A stretch of DNA of 64,000 nucleotides from positions 4,278,001 to 4,342,000 of the forward strand of contig OW818686.1 in NCBI GenBank assembly GCA_942493305.1, written 5' to 3'. Each line of letters opens with the position of its first letter. The first letter of the stretch is position 1. The position numbers and the translations under genes are program-made. This document shows positions 44,906 through 55,345 of the stretch, one piece after another. The stretch is from UBA7672 sp030824255 (GTDB lineage: Bacteria > Pseudomonadota > Alphaproteobacteria > Caulobacterales > Hyphomonadaceae). A model generated the notes under the pieces. It did no database searches. It was not told where the DNA came from and worked only from the letters and a program-made list of their open reading frames with translations.

Positions 44906-46381
44906 TCACTCCCCCAACTTCAGCAACGGCAATCCAATCGCCTGCTGCGCCGTGAACGCCTGCTTCTTGAAGCCGGTGCGCACGCCGGGCTCGGGCCCGA
45001 ATTCCATCAGCTGGTCGGTTGAGGCGCTGTAGCGGGGCCATTGCGCGCAAGGCGCGCCGGTCTTCGCGAAGCTGGCCCAGCAGCCGTGCATCAGGTCCGC
45101 CATGAACACGTCGTTCGGGCCGATATCGCCCACGGGCGAGGTCATCATGTTCCACACATAGGGAATCTCGGTGGCGTGCCCGGCGGACTTCGCCGTGCCG
45201 CGATAGGCCTCCGCGATGTACGAGAAATGGTAGAGCCAGGACGGCGCGCCGCCCGCCGTCTCCGCCGCCACCCACCGCGCCGAGGCGCCGAACAGGCTGT
45301 CGGTGAAGATCACGCGCGCCAACGCCTCCTCCCCCTCCGCCGCCTCCGCCGGATAAACCATCTTCGCAATCGGCGGGATTTGCGCCAGCGTCGCCGCCGG
45401 CAGGGGGCTCGGCCCCATCAGCGTGTCCTCGCCGGAATTCCAGCCGATCATCAGCGGCACGTCCGGAAAGCGGCCGCGCGCGATCGCCTGGCTCGGCGTC
45501 TCGGGCATCAGCACGCCATCGGGATAGGGGCCATAATCGCCGCTGAGCCCCGCCAGCGTGTCCGCCGGCAAGGCGCGCAGCTGCGCCGCAGTCGCTTGCC
45601 CGCCGAGGCCGGTGGGCGCGAGCAGCTTTGCGCCCTGCTCTTCCTTCAGCTTCACATCCTGTGGCGGATACCAGCCGCCGCCCGACTGCACGATCGCCCT
45701 GTGATAGAGCCCGCGCGCGGAAGGCACAGACAACACCGCCATCGTGCTCAGCCCGCCCGCGCTCTCGCCGAACAGCGTGACGTTGTCGGGATCGCCGCCG
45801 AATTGCGTGACATTGCGCTTCACCCATTCCAGCGCCGCGATCTGGTCCATCAGCCCGTAATTGCCGGAGCGCTCCCCCAGCGCGGGATGCGACAGATACC
45901 CCAGCGCGCCGAGCCTGTAGTTGATCGACACCACCACGATGCCGTCCTGCGCGAAGCTCGTCCCGTCATAGAACCAGCCCGCGCCCACGCGATGCGATCC
46001 GCCATGGATCCACACCATCACCGGCGCCTTGGCAGCGCCCGTTGGCGCGAACACGTTCAGCTGCAGGCAATCCTCCGACGTCGCGCCATACGCCCCGCCC
46101 GTGTTCGCCTTGCCGTCCGCGCGCATCACCTGCGGACAGGACGGACCATTCGCCCCCGCATCCCTCACGCCATCCCACATCACCGCCGGCTGCGGAGGCG
46201 CCCAGCGCAACGCCCCCACCGGCGCCGCTGCAAACGGAATGTTGCGCCACACCGCAACCCCATCGCTCACCCGCCCCGCGACAACCCCGCTCTCCACCCG
46301 CACCTGCGCATCGCCGCCCGCGCCAACGCTCGCGCACCCCGCCAGCAGCACACCCGCCACAACGCCCAGCAGCTTCCGCAT
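44906..46381 (-). CDS. Type-B carboxylesterase lipoprotein
   Basis: A 491-residue esterase of the carboxylesterase/para-nitrobenzyl-esterase group. Lipobox LAGC near residue 16 anchors it to the envelope. The nucleophile is in LFGESAGGLS, the acid and histidine of the triad in the C-terminal half (MHGCWASFAKTG near the end). The NIPFAAAPVGALRWAPPQP start is characteristic. The ATG at 46381 excludes 12 polar residues of a longer frame. It converts esters of unknown nature. Confidence 0.9.
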   Translation of the reverse strand: MRKLLGVVAGVLLAGCASVGAGGDAQVRVESGVVAGRVSDGVAVWRNIPFAAAPVGALRWAPPQPAVMWDGVRDAGANGPSCPQVMRADGKANTGGAYGATSEDCLQLNVFAPTGAAKAPVMVWIHGGSHRVGAGWFYDGTSFAQDGIVVVSINYRLGALGYLSHPALGERSGNYGLMDQIAALEWVKRNVTQFGGDPDNVTLFGESAGGLSTMAVLSVPSARGLYHRAIVQSGGGWYPPQDVKLKEEQGAKLLAPTGLGGQATAAQLRALPADTLAGLSGDYGPYPDGVLMPETPSQAIARGRFPDVPLMIGWNSGEDTLMGPSPLPAATLAQIPPIAKMVYPAEAAEGEEALARVIFTDSLFGASARWVAAETAGGAPSWLYHFSYIAEAYRGTAKSAGHATEIPYVWNMMTSPVGDIGPNDVFMADLMHGCWASFAKTGAPCAQWPRYSASTDQLMEFGPEPGVRTGFKKQAFTAQQAIGLPLLKLGE

Positions 46382-46432
46382 GTCTCTCAGCCCTTCATCG
46401 CTCGCCCCACCCTGCACCCAGCCTCCCCCCGG

Positions 46433-47017
46433 TCAATCCTTCTTGCGTCCCGGCGCAGGCGTCGCCGCCCGCTTGCCGCGCCGGATCATCTTCTCGCGCT
46501 TCTCCCCGTCGAGCCGCTTCTGCACCTGCGGCGACCACGCCTCGTCGTCCTCGGTCATCTCCGGCTCCGGCTCGCTCTCCGTGTCCCACGTCCCCACGCC
46601 CTTCCAGTCGCCCATCACCGGATCGGGCCCGAGCAACACCTTCTCCGGCCCCGCCAGCAGCTTCACCGGCTCAGCCCGCGCGATCATCGTCTCCAGCTTC
46701 GCCAGCGACGCCGCGTCCCCCGCCGCCAGCAGCCGCACAGCCTGCTGCATCGTCTCGGCCAGCTTCGCGCGCTTGGCGTTCTGATCGTTCACCGTCGCAT
46801 TGCCCGCGCGGATGGTGAGAATGGTCTCGCGGCGAATGTCCTCCGCGCGCTCCAGCTCAAGGTCCTTCTTGCGCCACCGCCCGCGCAGCGCCCACGTCGC
46901 CAGCGTCTGCGGATGCACGCCCAGCCGCCGCGACACCTCCGCCCGGCTCTCGCCGCTCCTCACGAGCCGCTCCGCCTCCAGCTCAAGCCCCATCACCTCG
47001 CCACGCCACCGCGACAT
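46433..47017 (-). CDS. Helix-turn-helix protein, small-terminase-like
   Basis: A 194-residue protein. The N-terminal HTH (RSGESRAEVSRRLGVHPQTLATWALRGRW) looks like a terminase-small-subunit or transposase-type helix-turn-helix. The C-terminal half is acidic then Lys/Arg-rich. The ATG at 47017 is preceded by GGAGG seven bases ahead. No other phage genes are adjacent, so it is either a lone remnant or a chromosomal regulator. It precedes the esterase gene on the same strand by 51 bp. Confidence 0.65.
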   Translation of the reverse strand: MSRWRGEVMGLELEAERLVRSGESRAEVSRRLGVHPQTLATWALRGRWRKKDLELERAEDIRRETILTIRAGNATVNDQNAKRAKLAETMQQAVRLLAAGDAASLAKLETMIARAEPVKLLAGPEKVLLGPDPVMGDWKGVGTWDTESEPEPEMTEDDEAWSPQVQKRLDGEKREKMIRRGKRAATPAPGRKKD

Positions 47018-47365
47018 CGCACGCCTCCATCCGCCCACCATCGGGCGACAGAGTATCCACCCGCTCACACAGGTGTGGGACGCACACGACCAGATTTTTC
47101 CCCACAACCCTGAATTGCCCCGACTTTCGGAGAAACATTACGGGGAGTTTGTGGGAAGGAGCGACCGCAACGGCAGGCTCGGCGTCGTCCTGCCCCACTG
47201 GTAGCGTGGGGAAGGTGGCACGCGTAGCGTGACGGAAGGGGCCGCACGCAAAGCGTGCGGATATCATCCCAAGGGAAACACCCCGCCCTTATCCTGAGCA
47301 GCGACGGAAGGGACCGTCGGTGGAAGGGCGAGGGCGCAATCAGAGCGCACCCAAACATTTGCTTA
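47018..47365. other. Intergenic region with palindrome cluster
   Basis: 348 bp without a gene. It holds a series of short palindromes at 47193-47319 (listed separately) and lies between the helix-turn-helix gene and the unknown two-gene operon. This is a likely junction between the accessory segment and its surroundings. Confidence 0.5.
47193..47319. repeat. Cluster of four short palindromes
   Basis: CCCCAC...GTGGGG (47193-47211), CACGC-gta-GCGTG (47219-47231), CCGCACGC-aaa-GCGTGCGG (47242-47260) and CGACGG...CCGTCG (47302-47319). The first three share a GCGTG core and are separated by GGAAGG-type spacers. Confidence 0.6.
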
Positions 47366-49054
47366 TCAAGGTTGGTGCTCATGCACGGCAAGACGCCAAG
47401 AGCCGCCTTCAAGTCGATCAAATAAATGTCGCCCGCAAAAGCCTTCCGAAGTTGGGCAGTATTTGTGAAGCACTCGTCTGACCGCAAAGGGCCAACCTAT
47501 GGGCAAGTCCACGCCCAGATCGCGAATTCCTTTTATGATCTGGGGAGAGGTTCCATATCCACCTATTCGAGAAAGAGCTTCAATCATTGAGGCAAGGAGC
47601 TTTTCCTCTTCAAGCCCTTCAAACCGTTGGATTAGCGGCACTTCACCAATGGCGCGACCTAACGCGCGCGCATAATCGCTGTCGGGATGCAGTAATAGCC
47701 ATTGCCGCCCAACATCTCGCAGCTGCCCATCGAGCTCCCGCTTGGCGGCATAGCGCAAGAAAGCCGCTGCCCAGCCGCCAATCTCCCAATCAGAGGTTGT
47801 CAGCCAATCATAGAGCTTTGTAAGGGCGGGCTCATCTAAGGCATTGGCTCGCTCAAGCACCCCCGTAAGCACTGGCCACAATCGATCGGAAATCTCTCCA
47901 CCGACCAGCAAAGTATGGCAATGAGCTAGAAGCTCATCGTCGAAACGTCTCTTCAACGATCGCGCCACAGTGCTCGCCCATCGAAAGCCTTTATGAGGAT
48001 TCACAAGCAGCGCGCGCTGCAATTCAGCGATCTGCTCCTGCGATAAATTGATGCTCGCATGATGCTCAAAGAAAACGCGATGCAGAAAATTGTGGCTGGA
48101 TTTCAGTCGCCCAAAATTCTCGGCGGCTCTTTCAAACACCGCATCTGGCAGACTCCCCGACCTGGCCGCCGCAACAAATATAGCTGCCCATCGATCGCCT
48201 GTTGTGAAGGGCGCTCCGTCCTTCCCCTCACAGATCAGAAAATTGATCATCTTCTGAGCAATCGCTTCAGACGGCTTGTCGCTCCGAAACCGTTTCGCCG
48301 CGGTTCGAGGCCACAATGGGTCGAAACAGTCCGCACTGGACAGCCATCTGTCAGCCAAAGTAACTAGCCCAATGCTATCGTGATGTCCTCGGTACGTTGT
48401 CGCCAGAATCTGCGAGTACGCTGGATGATCTACAGCGCTTTTAGCGAGCCACTTTTCGCTGACGTCGATAAATTCTTTTGATTGCCCCAGATGGCGCACG
48501 GCTTGGCGCCAGATGTCCGTCCAGTCTTGATGATCAAGATTGTTCGACAGCCAGCGAATAGGGCTGGTTTGAATTTCGCTACTTCCGCGAAGCTTCCACC
48601 ATGACTCGGTTCGATCAGATTCCAAAGCATCCGCAGCTCGCCAAAGCTCGAAATGTCCGGCGCTGTTGAATCTTTGCTGCGCGATCGATGTAGCAGCCTG
48701 CTCGCGCGCACGATCGCCTATAAGGCGCGCAACACCTCCGTCAGTAAACGGATTACCAGCAAGATCCACGTCCCTAAGTACGCGGCGCAGATGCCGCACG
48801 CCCCCCCAATAAAAATGAGCTGAAGACCTGATAGCTAGAATTCCTCTGTCCTCAGGTTTTTTTAGAGTCAAAGGAATGGGATAGGCGACGGTGAAGTAAC
48901 GCCAAACTGGAAATGGTACAAATCGAATAATCCGAAAATTCTCATCTAGCTCTTGCGCAAAAGAAATGTTTGCTCCGCGAGTGGAAAAAAACGGGATCAG
49001 AAAGCCCTCTCTGGAAGCACTTAAGGCAGAAAATCCAGCTAAGCAAAAAATCAC
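47366..49054 (-). CDS. Unknown protein with helical repeats, second gene of an unknown pair
   Basis: A 562-residue protein, Trp- and Leu-rich with many evenly spaced amphipathic helices (for example ADRWLSSADCFDPLWPRTAAKRF and LYDWLTTSDWEIGGWAAAFLRYAAKR), suggesting a HEAT/ARM-like solenoid. No catalytic motif recognised. It starts with GTG in a GTGA overlap with the stop of the upstream gene, so the two are translationally coupled. Base composition is AT-richer than neighbours, a sign of transfer. It may be the sensor or scaffold partner of the upstream protein (inference). Confidence 0.75.
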   Translation of the reverse strand: MIFCLAGFSALSASREGFLIPFFSTRGANISFAQELDENFRIIRFVPFPVWRYFTVAYPIPLTLKKPEDRGILAIRSSAHFYWGGVRHLRRVLRDVDLAGNPFTDGGVARLIGDRAREQAATSIAQQRFNSAGHFELWRAADALESDRTESWWKLRGSSEIQTSPIRWLSNNLDHQDWTDIWRQAVRHLGQSKEFIDVSEKWLAKSAVDHPAYSQILATTYRGHHDSIGLVTLADRWLSSADCFDPLWPRTAAKRFRSDKPSEAIAQKMINFLICEGKDGAPFTTGDRWAAIFVAAARSGSLPDAVFERAAENFGRLKSSHNFLHRVFFEHHASINLSQEQIAELQRALLVNPHKGFRWASTVARSLKRRFDDELLAHCHTLLVGGEISDRLWPVLTGVLERANALDEPALTKLYDWLTTSDWEIGGWAAAFLRYAAKRELDGQLRDVGRQWLLLHPDSDYARALGRAIGEVPLIQRFEGLEEEKLLASMIEALSRIGGYGTSPQIIKGIRDLGVDLPIGWPFAVRRVLHKYCPTSEGFCGRHLFDRLEGGSWRLAVHEHQP

Positions 49055-49845
49055 GGCAGGTATCCCATCCTGCGATACAGGAGCTCCACAACCTCATATA
49101 TTTTCGAGTAGTATGCGCTGACGTTCAGAGGATACACGTCATAAGACAAAGGCTGCGCCCCCCAGTCTTTTTCTACTTTGTCCAATATGGCCTGATCATC
49201 AAAGTATGTCGCCGGAGCGACAACAGCCAATGGCTTATTTGTCGTAAGAAGAACATCGTTTGATGTTTGGATTTCGATCGCCAATCGGCGATCATCGAAT
49301 ACGGTTGCTGATCGCTCAGTGCTGAGGCGATGAACGGCTTTTGCCTCAGCATCAAGAACACCAAGAGCAAATTCGGACTCGAACGATTTGCGATCTTTGG
49401 CCGCGAGGCGATAATACGAGCCGACATCACCAAAATAAGCCCCAATAATGCGACTAGGCGAATCCGAAACCTCCGAGCAATCGAACTGCTCGCGGCTCAT
49501 AAGGTTGATGTAGTCGGGGTACAAGCGCCGCTGAAAAGCGCCCGTGTCAAAAGGGAAAACCCGACGAACTCCGTCTATCGCTCCGTAATCAAATATAAAG
49601 CAGATCGGCAGTTGCCAATATTCCGGATCAGAAAGATCCGTTTTGTGCTTGTAAGCAGGCCGGCCCACAAAAAAATAATTTAGCTTTTCGTTGAGAAACA
49701 CATCACACGGCTGAGCCTTGATCTGATCTGACGCCGCGATGTCTATGATATGGTAAGCTTGAGTGCTGTGAACCAACGGCAACTGCCCGCCAGATTTGAC
49801 ACTGTTTCTCGACAAAAAATCAGCGAACCGGGGTAACCTTTTCAA
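49051..49845 (-). CDS. Unknown protein, first gene of an unknown pair; ADP-ribosyltransferase-like features possible
   Basis: A 264-residue protein starting at TTG 49845, preceded by GGGAGG; a TTG at 49893 would add 16 residues without a ribosome site. Near the N-terminus is an H-S-T motif (LPLVHSTQAYHI) followed by CDVF and a YFFVGRPAYKHK strand. That order recalls the first core motifs of ADP-ribosyltransferase-like folds such as DarT, but the catalytic Glu was not identified, so this is speculation. The C-terminus overlaps the next gene (GTGA). AT-rich relative to neighbours and located between uvrB and the palindrome cluster. No known domain is clear. Confidence 0.72.
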   Translation of the reverse strand: MKRLPRFADFLSRNSVKSGGQLPLVHSTQAYHIIDIAASDQIKAQPCDVFLNEKLNYFFVGRPAYKHKTDLSDPEYWQLPICFIFDYGAIDGVRRVFPFDTGAFQRRLYPDYINLMSREQFDCSEVSDSPSRIIGAYFGDVGSYYRLAAKDRKSFESEFALGVLDAEAKAVHRLSTERSATVFDDRRLAIEIQTSNDVLLTTNKPLAVVAPATYFDDQAILDKVEKDWGAQPLSYDVYPLNVSAYYSKIYEVVELLYRRMGYLP

Positions 49846-49937
49846 AATCGACCTCCCAGCTTCGATACTTGCTGCGTAAAAGAGCGGAAGCAATCATCAA
49901 TACGGCAGCATAGCGCGGCCACAAAATTTGCAGAGCC

Positions 49938-52232
<2,295 letters not shown>

Positions 52233-52248
52233 GATGGCAATATGGTTC

Positions 52249-52263
52249 GTTCCGCCTCTGTTC
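52249..52263 (-). promoter_or_regulatory. LexA (SOS) box of uvrB
   Basis: GTTC-CGCCTCT-GTTC, an exact GTTC-N7-GTTC element, the alphaproteobacterial LexA operator. It starts 17 bp upstream of the uvrB ATG. An extra GTTC just beside it (52245-52248) is adjacent. Confidence 0.78.
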
Positions 52264-52308
52264 GCCAGAGGGCTGAAACGCGGTCTGCTGCCAACCTGTG
52301 GCAGTAAC

Positions 52309-54516
52309 CTACCGCTCGACTCTCACTGAAATGCCCCACATGGCCGGGTTCGAACGGAACGTGTCGTAGCCGACGAACCCATAGCCGGAGAGCGCATAGT
52401 CCTCATCCGTGAGGTTCCTGCCCCAGATAGACACCTGATAGCGGTCGCCAAACGCCAGACGCGCCTCGGCATCCACCAGCGTCACCGGACCCTGACGCCG
52501 ATCCGCGCGCCCCTCGGGATCAAGGAAGTATTCGCCCTGGTGCTTGGCAAAGACTTCCACCGAGGCCCGCATATCGCCCCCCAGATCCCACCTGTGCCGC
52601 ACGCCCAGCGTGGCGGACAGGTCAGACGCGAACGGCAGAGGCTTGCCGTCGAACGTGGCCGCATTCGTGCTTCCATCGGCTCCCTGCTCGATTTCGCTAT
52701 CCAGCGCGACGACGCCCGCGACAACCTCAGTGCCATTCAGCGGCCGCCAGATTGCCGAGGCATCAACCCCTTTCACAGTCGCAGCATCCAGGTTCGACAA
52801 GGAGTTTGACGTGATCGATCCGCCGCCCGACAGCGGGAAGGCAACGAAGATCCGCGCCTGCGGATGGCTGTAGTCCTGCCAGAATGCCGCCGCCTCGAAA
52901 CTGAACGTGTCATCCAGCTCGCCCTTCAGGCCGACCTCATACGCATCCACCGCCTCGGCGCTGAACAGACCTTCGTCCTGATAGTGCGTGACATTGTTTG
53001 CAACCTCGCCGTTGAAGCCGCCGCTCTTGTAGCCCTGTCCAAACGACGCATAGACCAGCAGATCATCTGTGATGTGATGGCTAAGCGCCGCCATACCGGT
53101 GAAACGGTTTTCGTCGATTGTATTGTCGCCCTGCGCCAGCCCGAGCCCCGACCGGTTGTTCAACGCGCGCACGCCATCGGAATAGATGTGCTGACCAAAG
53201 CCGTTGCCGTCGATACGTTCGAACGTCTGCCGCCCGCCCAGCGTCAGTGTAGTTGAATCCGTGAGCTCAAAATCCACTGTTCCAAAGACAGCGCCCATCC
53301 GGCGCGTCTGTTCAATATGCGTCAGCAAAGTCACAGCGGGCGCTGTCGAGGCGGGGGTGGGTCCTACACGGGGGGCGGCGGCGGGGTAGGTGCAGGAGCC
53401 GACCAGGGTGGCGGGGGTGAGGACACCGCACCAGATCAGGTAATCCTGGCTGAAGTCGTCGCGGGCGAGCGAGACGCCCACAAGCGCGCGGCCGCCTTCC
53501 CATTCCGTGCGGCCATAGAGTTCCTGGCTCAGCTGCACATAGTCCCGATCATACGAAAGGTTGGCGATGGCGCCCGGCAGGCCGTCAAAATCGAAGCCAT
53601 AGTTCTGCGTGAAGGCCTCGACAGCGGTCAGCGACGTGATGCGCCAGTCGCCAGCGCGTGTGGTGTATTCCGCCGAAATGCCGTGGAAGTCGTTGTCTGT
53701 CCCGCGCACGCCATCGGCGCCGACAGAAATCTGGTGATCTCCGAGCGTCAGTCCAGAGTTCAAAGGCGCGGGGTTCACGCCATTGTCCGCCTCCACGTGA
53801 GCGCGCAGCAGAAGCTCGCTCCCCTCACCGAGATCAAAACCCAGAGATCCCCGCAGGCCATACTCGTCCCGCATTCCGCCTGCCGCTTTCGGTCCGCCGA
53901 CATTCTCAAGCGTCGCATCTTGCGAGAGATAGCGCCCGGCGAGCCGTCCATTCACGCCCTCGGCCAGCTTCCCGCTCGCCGCGGCCTGCACGTCCCAGCG
54001 ATCAAAACGCCCGTAGGAAACTTCGGCGTAGGCTTCAGGGGCATCAGTCGGACGCGCGGTGATAAAGTTGATCGAACCGCTCGACGCATTTCGCCCCTGA
54101 ACGGCGCCCTGCGGGCCTTTCAGAACTTCGATGCGATCGAGGTCATAAGCGAGCAGGCTCGACTGAACGTTTGTCGCGAGGAATACACCGTCGATGTTCA
54201 CGGCCGCGGCGCTTGGCGTCAGCGCCTGATGGTCTACAGCGCCAACGCCGCGAATCTGGAATGTCGTCTGTGACCCGTTGGAGATCGCAGCCTGCACGCC
54301 TGGCAGGCGCATAACGATATCTTCTGCGCTATCCACCGCACGCAATTCATCGCCCGACAGCACCGCCACGCTCTGCGGCAAATCGTTCACGGCTTCCGCC
54401 TGCCGCGTTGCCGTTACGACGACACGGCCCACGCCTTCACCTCCCTGCGCCAGCGCGGGGGCTCCCACTGCGATCACGAGCCCGAGTGGCAGAAGACGAA
54501 AACCGGCACGCGGCAT
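52309..54516 (-). CDS. TonB-dependent receptor
   Basis: A 735-residue outer-membrane receptor with signal peptide (ending PALAQ), plug motifs (VVVTATRQAEAVNDLPQSV, RIEVLKGPQGAVQGRNASSGSINF) and a barrel ending GISVRVER. The plug and the 'VKGVDASAIW' region resemble carbohydrate- or small-molecule-type receptors of the proteobacterial IroN/CirA-like set; substrate unknown. A Pro/Ala-rich insertion (CTYPAAAPRVGPTPAST) sits in the middle of the barrel, encoded by G-rich low-complexity DNA near 53330-53400. The ATG at 54516 has a GGAG ahead. Confidence 0.88.
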   Translation of the reverse strand: MPRAGFRLLPLGLVIAVGAPALAQGGEGVGRVVVTATRQAEAVNDLPQSVAVLSGDELRAVDSAEDIVMRLPGVQAAISNGSQTTFQIRGVGAVDHQALTPSAAAVNIDGVFLATNVQSSLLAYDLDRIEVLKGPQGAVQGRNASSGSINFITARPTDAPEAYAEVSYGRFDRWDVQAAASGKLAEGVNGRLAGRYLSQDATLENVGGPKAAGGMRDEYGLRGSLGFDLGEGSELLLRAHVEADNGVNPAPLNSGLTLGDHQISVGADGVRGTDNDFHGISAEYTTRAGDWRITSLTAVEAFTQNYGFDFDGLPGAIANLSYDRDYVQLSQELYGRTEWEGGRALVGVSLARDDFSQDYLIWCGVLTPATLVGSCTYPAAAPRVGPTPASTAPAVTLLTHIEQTRRMGAVFGTVDFELTDSTTLTLGGRQTFERIDGNGFGQHIYSDGVRALNNRSGLGLAQGDNTIDENRFTGMAALSHHITDDLLVYASFGQGYKSGGFNGEVANNVTHYQDEGLFSAEAVDAYEVGLKGELDDTFSFEAAAFWQDYSHPQARIFVAFPLSGGGSITSNSLSNLDAATVKGVDASAIWRPLNGTEVVAGVVALDSEIEQGADGSTNAATFDGKPLPFASDLSATLGVRHRWDLGGDMRASVEVFAKHQGEYFLDPEGRADRRQGPVTLVDAEARLAFGDRYQVSIWGRNLTDEDYALSGYGFVGYDTFRSNPAMWGISVRVER

Positions 54517-54689
54517 GGGGAAACTCCACAGATACGCCCGCAAAGTGGCAGGCGGGCGTGGATACGGGCCCGGGGTCAGCCCGAACAGGGCAATCGCCTA
54601 ATGTGACAGTGGAAAGAGGATGCTTCTCGCAAAGCGTTGCAAACGGGCCGCTCCCGCGTCCGCAAACGTCAACTCAACAAAAGACTGTG

Positions 54690-54881
54690 TCAGTTCTTTT
54701 CGTCGGCCTCGTTGACGACGGCGCCGACAGCCGCCCCGACAGCTGCTCCAACTGGCCCCGCGATTATGAGGCCGGTCGCCGCGCCTGTGGCGGCCCTCTG
54801 CTCCATATTCGTACCGCAGCCGGAAAGCACAACTGCAGCGGAGGCACACACAGCAAGCGCGAGGGCGTTTCGGATGTTCAT
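54690..54881 (-). CDS. Glycine-zipper lipoprotein, copy 3
   Basis: A 63-residue lipoprotein: lipobox LSGC, then GTNMEQRAATGAATG and a Gly/Ala zipper. It is nearly a duplicate of the next gene (copy 4), sharing the GTNMEQRAA[TS]GAA motif after the cysteine. The ATG has an AAGGA ribosome site. Confidence 0.8.
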   Translation of the reverse strand: MNIRNALALAVCASAAVVLSGCGTNMEQRAATGAATGLIIAGPVGAAVGAAVGAVVNEADEKN

Positions 54882-54970
54882 GGGGCAGTCCTTTTATGGA
54901 CGCCCACACTAGCCGAAACCGCGCCTCGCGCGCCAGTGCTTGCCGGCAAAGCGTTTGCCGGCATTTGCCC

Positions 54971-55168
54971 TTAGTTGGGCTTCTCTTCCTCGACCTCGTT
55001 AACCACCGCGCCGGCAGCACCACCAACAGCAGCGCCAATCGGGCCCGCCACGACCAAGCCGGCTGCGGCGCCAGACGCGGCGCGCTGTTCCATATTCGTC
55101 CCGCAAGCGGTCAGCATGGCGAGGCCAAGCAGGGCGACAGCGGGGGCGTACAGCATCGTGCGGGTCAT
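54971..55168 (-). CDS. Glycine-zipper lipoprotein, copy 4
   Basis: A 65-residue lipoprotein: lipobox LTAC, GTNMEQRAASGAAAG, and a zipper ending in an acidic tail. A tandem duplicate of copy 3, with 89 bp between the two. The ATG at 55168 has a GGAG ribosome site; the open frame continues upstream. Confidence 0.8.
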   Translation of the reverse strand: MTRTMLYAPAVALLGLAMLTACGTNMEQRAASGAAAGLVVAGPIGAAVGGAAGAVVNEVEEEKPN

Positions 55169-55345
55169 GAGGTGGCTCCGTTTTGGGTTCAACTGCCCAC
55201 CAACGCATGCGCATTGACGCTGGTTCCCCGGCAGACGACAGCACGCCCTTTCCGCGCCACAGTTTGGCTAAACTTGACGGCCTTCATCGGCCATGAAAAT
55301 CGCTGGCCGGGGATGACTCGGGTCTGGCGTCGCGGGAGCTCTTTC

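Noticed and set aside
46433..49893. Prophage in the accessory segment.
   Set aside because: Only one small-terminase-like protein; no capsid, tail, portal, integrase or lysis genes.
54896..55345. Upstream extension of the MORN-repeat protein by 150 codons.
   Set aside because: It runs across the opposite-strand glycine-zipper gene copy 4; the ATG at 55346 has a ribosome site and a signal peptide.
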